Source of the DNA: Atopobiaceae bacterium
Lineage (GTDB): Bacteria; Actinomycetota; Coriobacteriia; Coriobacteriales; Atopobiaceae
Reading direction: 5' to 3'
DNA length: 6,624 nucleotides
Assembly: GCA_017460265.1 (NCBI GenBank)
Contig: JAFUBJ010000552.1
Location: forward strand, 1-6,624
The first letter of the stretch is position 1, and each line of letters begins with the position of its first letter. The position numbers were made by a program, and so were the translations under genes. Under the pieces are notes generated by a model. The model was not told the origin of the DNA and did no database searches. It worked only from the letters and a program-made list of their open reading frames with translations. This document shows, in pieces, positions 4,865 to 6,624 of the stretch.

Positions 4865-6624
4865 CAGCGCTCACCCCCTTCTGCAGCTACGGCAGGAGTG
4901 ACGGTAGAGACCTTCCCCCTACCACGCCCCTGTGGAGGCAGACCTGCCGCCTTGCGCAGCGTGTCGACAACGGCCTGCTCACCCAGCTGCAGGGTTGCGA
5001 TGTCTCGGTACATCTCGCAGGAGCCAAGCAGTTCTTCGTGGGTTCCCTTGCCCACGCAGACACCGTCGTCCAAGACAAGAATCTGATCTGCATCGACGAT
5101 GGTCCCCACCCGTTGCGCCACGATGAGCACCGTCGCGTCCCCAAGCTCCCTCTTGATGTTCTCTCGCAGGGTGCGGTCCGTCTTCATGTCCAGCGCAGAG
5201 AACGAATCGTCAAAGAGGTAGAACTCCGCGTCGCGCATGATGGCCCGCGCAATCGCAAGGCGCTGACGCTGCCCGCCAGAGAAGTTCGTTCCCCCTTGGG
5301 CCACCTCGGCATGGACGTCTCCGTCCTTCTCTTCCACAAAGTCACGTGCGCACGAGATGTCAAGCGCCCTATGCCACGCAGCCTCGTCTCCTTGTTCGTC
5401 TCCCCAGTTGAGGTTGCTTGCCACGTCTCCCGAGAAGAGCACGTTCTTCTGGGGGACGTACCCTATGAGGGAGCGCAGGTCCTCAAGCTTGTATCGCTTG
5501 ACGTTGATGCCGTCGACGACCACGTTGCCCAGCGTCGTGTCAAAAAGCCGCGGCACGAGCCTCAGCACGCTTGACTTGCCGCTTCCCGTAGGGCCAATGA
5601 TGGCAGTAACCGTGCCCGGCTCGCATGTAAAGGTCAGGTCGCGCAGCACGGGCTCCTCGGCACTTTCGTACTGAAAGCTCACGTGCTGAAACTCCAGCCG
5701 ACCCCTGCTCGTTCTGTCGTCAAGTGGGCGCGTTCCGTCCACGATGGCCGGCTCGCTGTCGAGCACCTCGCAGATGCGCCCCGCACACGCAGAGAAGTTG
5801 GGGTACATCATGATGACCGCAGAAACCATCATGATGGACATGAGAATCATAGAGATGTACTGCACGTTTGCCACAAGCGCGCCCACCTCCATGACGCCTT
5901 CCGCCACAAAGCCCGACCCAAGCCACAGTACGCCGGTCGTGGTAAGGCCAAAGATAACGCCAATGAGGGGCATGAGCAGAGCCATGAGCCGTCCCTGCGC
6001 AATGGCAACGTCGGCATGTGACGCATTGGCCTCGGCAAAGCGCGCGACCTCGTAGTCTTCGCGTCCAAACGCGCGAATGGGACGCACGCCGTCAAGCGTC
6101 TCCAAAAAGACGCGGTTGAGGTTGTCCAGGCGCTTGCGCATCTGCTTTGAGAGGCGAGACACCACCCGCATGATAAGTGCGGCAAGCACAAAGAGCACAG
6201 GCACCGACACCAGCAGCACGACGCTCACGCGCCCGCCCGTGGCACTTGAAAGGACAAGCCCCGCCACCAGCATGAGCGGCGCCATCACGCCAATCTGCAT
6301 CAGCATGGTCACAAACATCTGCACGTTTGAGACGTCCGAAGTGGAGCGCGTGACGAGGCTTGCCGTGCCAAAGCGGTCCATGTCGGCCGAGGAGAACGAC
6401 TGCACCTTGGAGAACAGCTGGCTGCGCAGGTCAGCCGCCAGCTTGGTGGACACGCGCGCCGAAAGGAAGGTGGAGACGAGCGACGCCACGCATCCAACCA
6501 GCGCAAGCACCACCATGACGAGGGCGATGCCCACGATGACGCCCTGAGCGGTGGCAGTGACGCCGTCGTCGATCATGCGTGCGAGCATGGTAGGCAGGCC
6601 CATCTCGGTTGCCGCGCCCAAAAG
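4864..6624 (-). CDS. ABC exporter half-transporter with degenerate ATPase site (upstream subunit, 5'-truncated)
   Basis: The frame is open to the right edge. The TTG at 6619-6621 is unlikely to be the start, because the opening text (EMGLPTMLARMIDDGV) is the usual end of the first helix in this family; an estimated 20-30 residues are missing. Numbering from that TTG, the membrane domain runs to about 280 and the nucleotide-binding domain covers about 308-545. Motifs are Walker A GPTGSGKS (343-350, K349), Q-loop Q391, a canonical signature NFSGGQ (446-451), Walker B FYLFDD with D471 and Asp472 in place of the catalytic Glu, D-loop SALD, and Gln503 in place of the H-loop His (VAQRVGTI). Asp for Glu and Gln for His mark the degenerate subunit of a heterodimeric exporter; its intact signature completes the partner's canonical site. 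About 40 residues follow the domain, with a basic GRGRGK patch and an Ala/Glu-rich end. The promoter is outside the window. Confidence 0.93.
   Translation of the reverse strand, partial: LLGAATEMGLPTMLARMIDDGVTATAQGVIVGIALVMVVLALVGCVASLVSTFLSARVSTKLAADLRSQLFSKVQSFSSADMDRFGTASLVTRSTSDVSNVQMFVTMLMQIGVMAPLMLVAGLVLSSATGGRVSVVLLVSVPVLFVLAALIMRVVSRLSKQMRKRLDNLNRVFLETLDGVRPIRAFGREDYEVARFAEANASHADVAIAQGRLMALLMPLIGVIFGLTTTGVLWLGSGFVAEGVMEVGALVANVQYISMILMSIMMVSAVIMMYPNFSACAGRICEVLDSEPAIVDGTRPLDDRTSRGRLEFQHVSFQYESAEEPVLRDLTFTCEPGTVTAIIGPTGSGKSSVLRLVPRLFDTTLGNVVVDGINVKRYKLEDLRSLIGYVPQKNVLFSGDVASNLNWGDEQGDEAAWHRALDISCARDFVEEKDGDVHAEVAQGGTNFSGGQRQRLAIARAIMRDAEFYLFDDSFSALDMKTDRTLRENIKRELGDATVLIVAQRVGTIVDADQILVLDDGVCVGKGTHEELLGSCEMYRDIATLQLGEQAVVDTLRKAAGLPPQGRGRGKVSTVTPAVAAEGGER

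Noticed and set aside
6619..6621. TTG as the start codon of the upstream ABC subunit
   Set aside because: The frame stays open to the edge and the text at this point is already inside the first membrane helix of the family; the gene continues beyond the window.

Overview
The window looks like chromosomal DNA from a high-GC actinobacterial gut or oral anaerobe of the class Coriobacteriia (an Olsenella, Atopobium or Collinsella type). Three things point there: the end of a membrane-domain/LuxR fusion regulator of a kind that is abundant in that class, a stand-alone DUF559-like nuclease protein with the long N-terminal region seen there, and a GC-rich codon pattern. The assignment is inference from protein style and was not checked by a search.

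Layout, left to right. Positions 1-608 (+) hold the 3' part of a membrane-anchored LuxR-type regulator whose 5' end lies outside the window. A GtrA-like small membrane protein (642-1046, -) converges on it. A 220-bp intergenic stretch (1047-1266) holds the likely gtrA-family promoter, a 16-bp operator-like palindrome and a twin-palindrome element (copy A). Next is a predicted PD-(D/E)XK (DUF559/Vsr-like) nuclease protein (1267-2283, -). It diverges from a YbaK/ProX-type aminoacyl-tRNA deacylase (2466-2954, +) across a 182-bp region with a near-consensus promoter for the nuclease gene and inverted repeats. Between the deacylase and the convergent ABC operon lies a second twin-palindrome element (copy B, 2965-3050). 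The remaining 3.5 kb (3080 to the right edge, -) is a translationally coupled pair of ABC exporter half-transporters. Their nucleotide-binding domains show the division of labour typical of heterodimeric exporters, with one degenerate and one canonical ATP site. The upstream partner is cut at its N-terminus by the window edge.

The signal least explained by ordinary annotation is the twin-palindrome element. Copies A and B are each 86 bp in the core. Each has two 23-bp palindromes built on the same arms (CTGACTAAC / GTTAGTCAG), spaced exactly 63 bp centre to centre in both loci. The 40-bp interiors align without gaps at 24 of 40 positions. Both copies follow the stop codon of an unrelated gene in the same orientation. 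This is a duplicated intergenic element of unknown function: a REP/BIME-like repeat, an RNA 3'-end element, or a paired protein-binding site.

The genes do not form one pathway. The window reads as ordinary housekeeping and envelope genes, with the dispersed intergenic element and possibly the solitary nuclease protein as accessory features.
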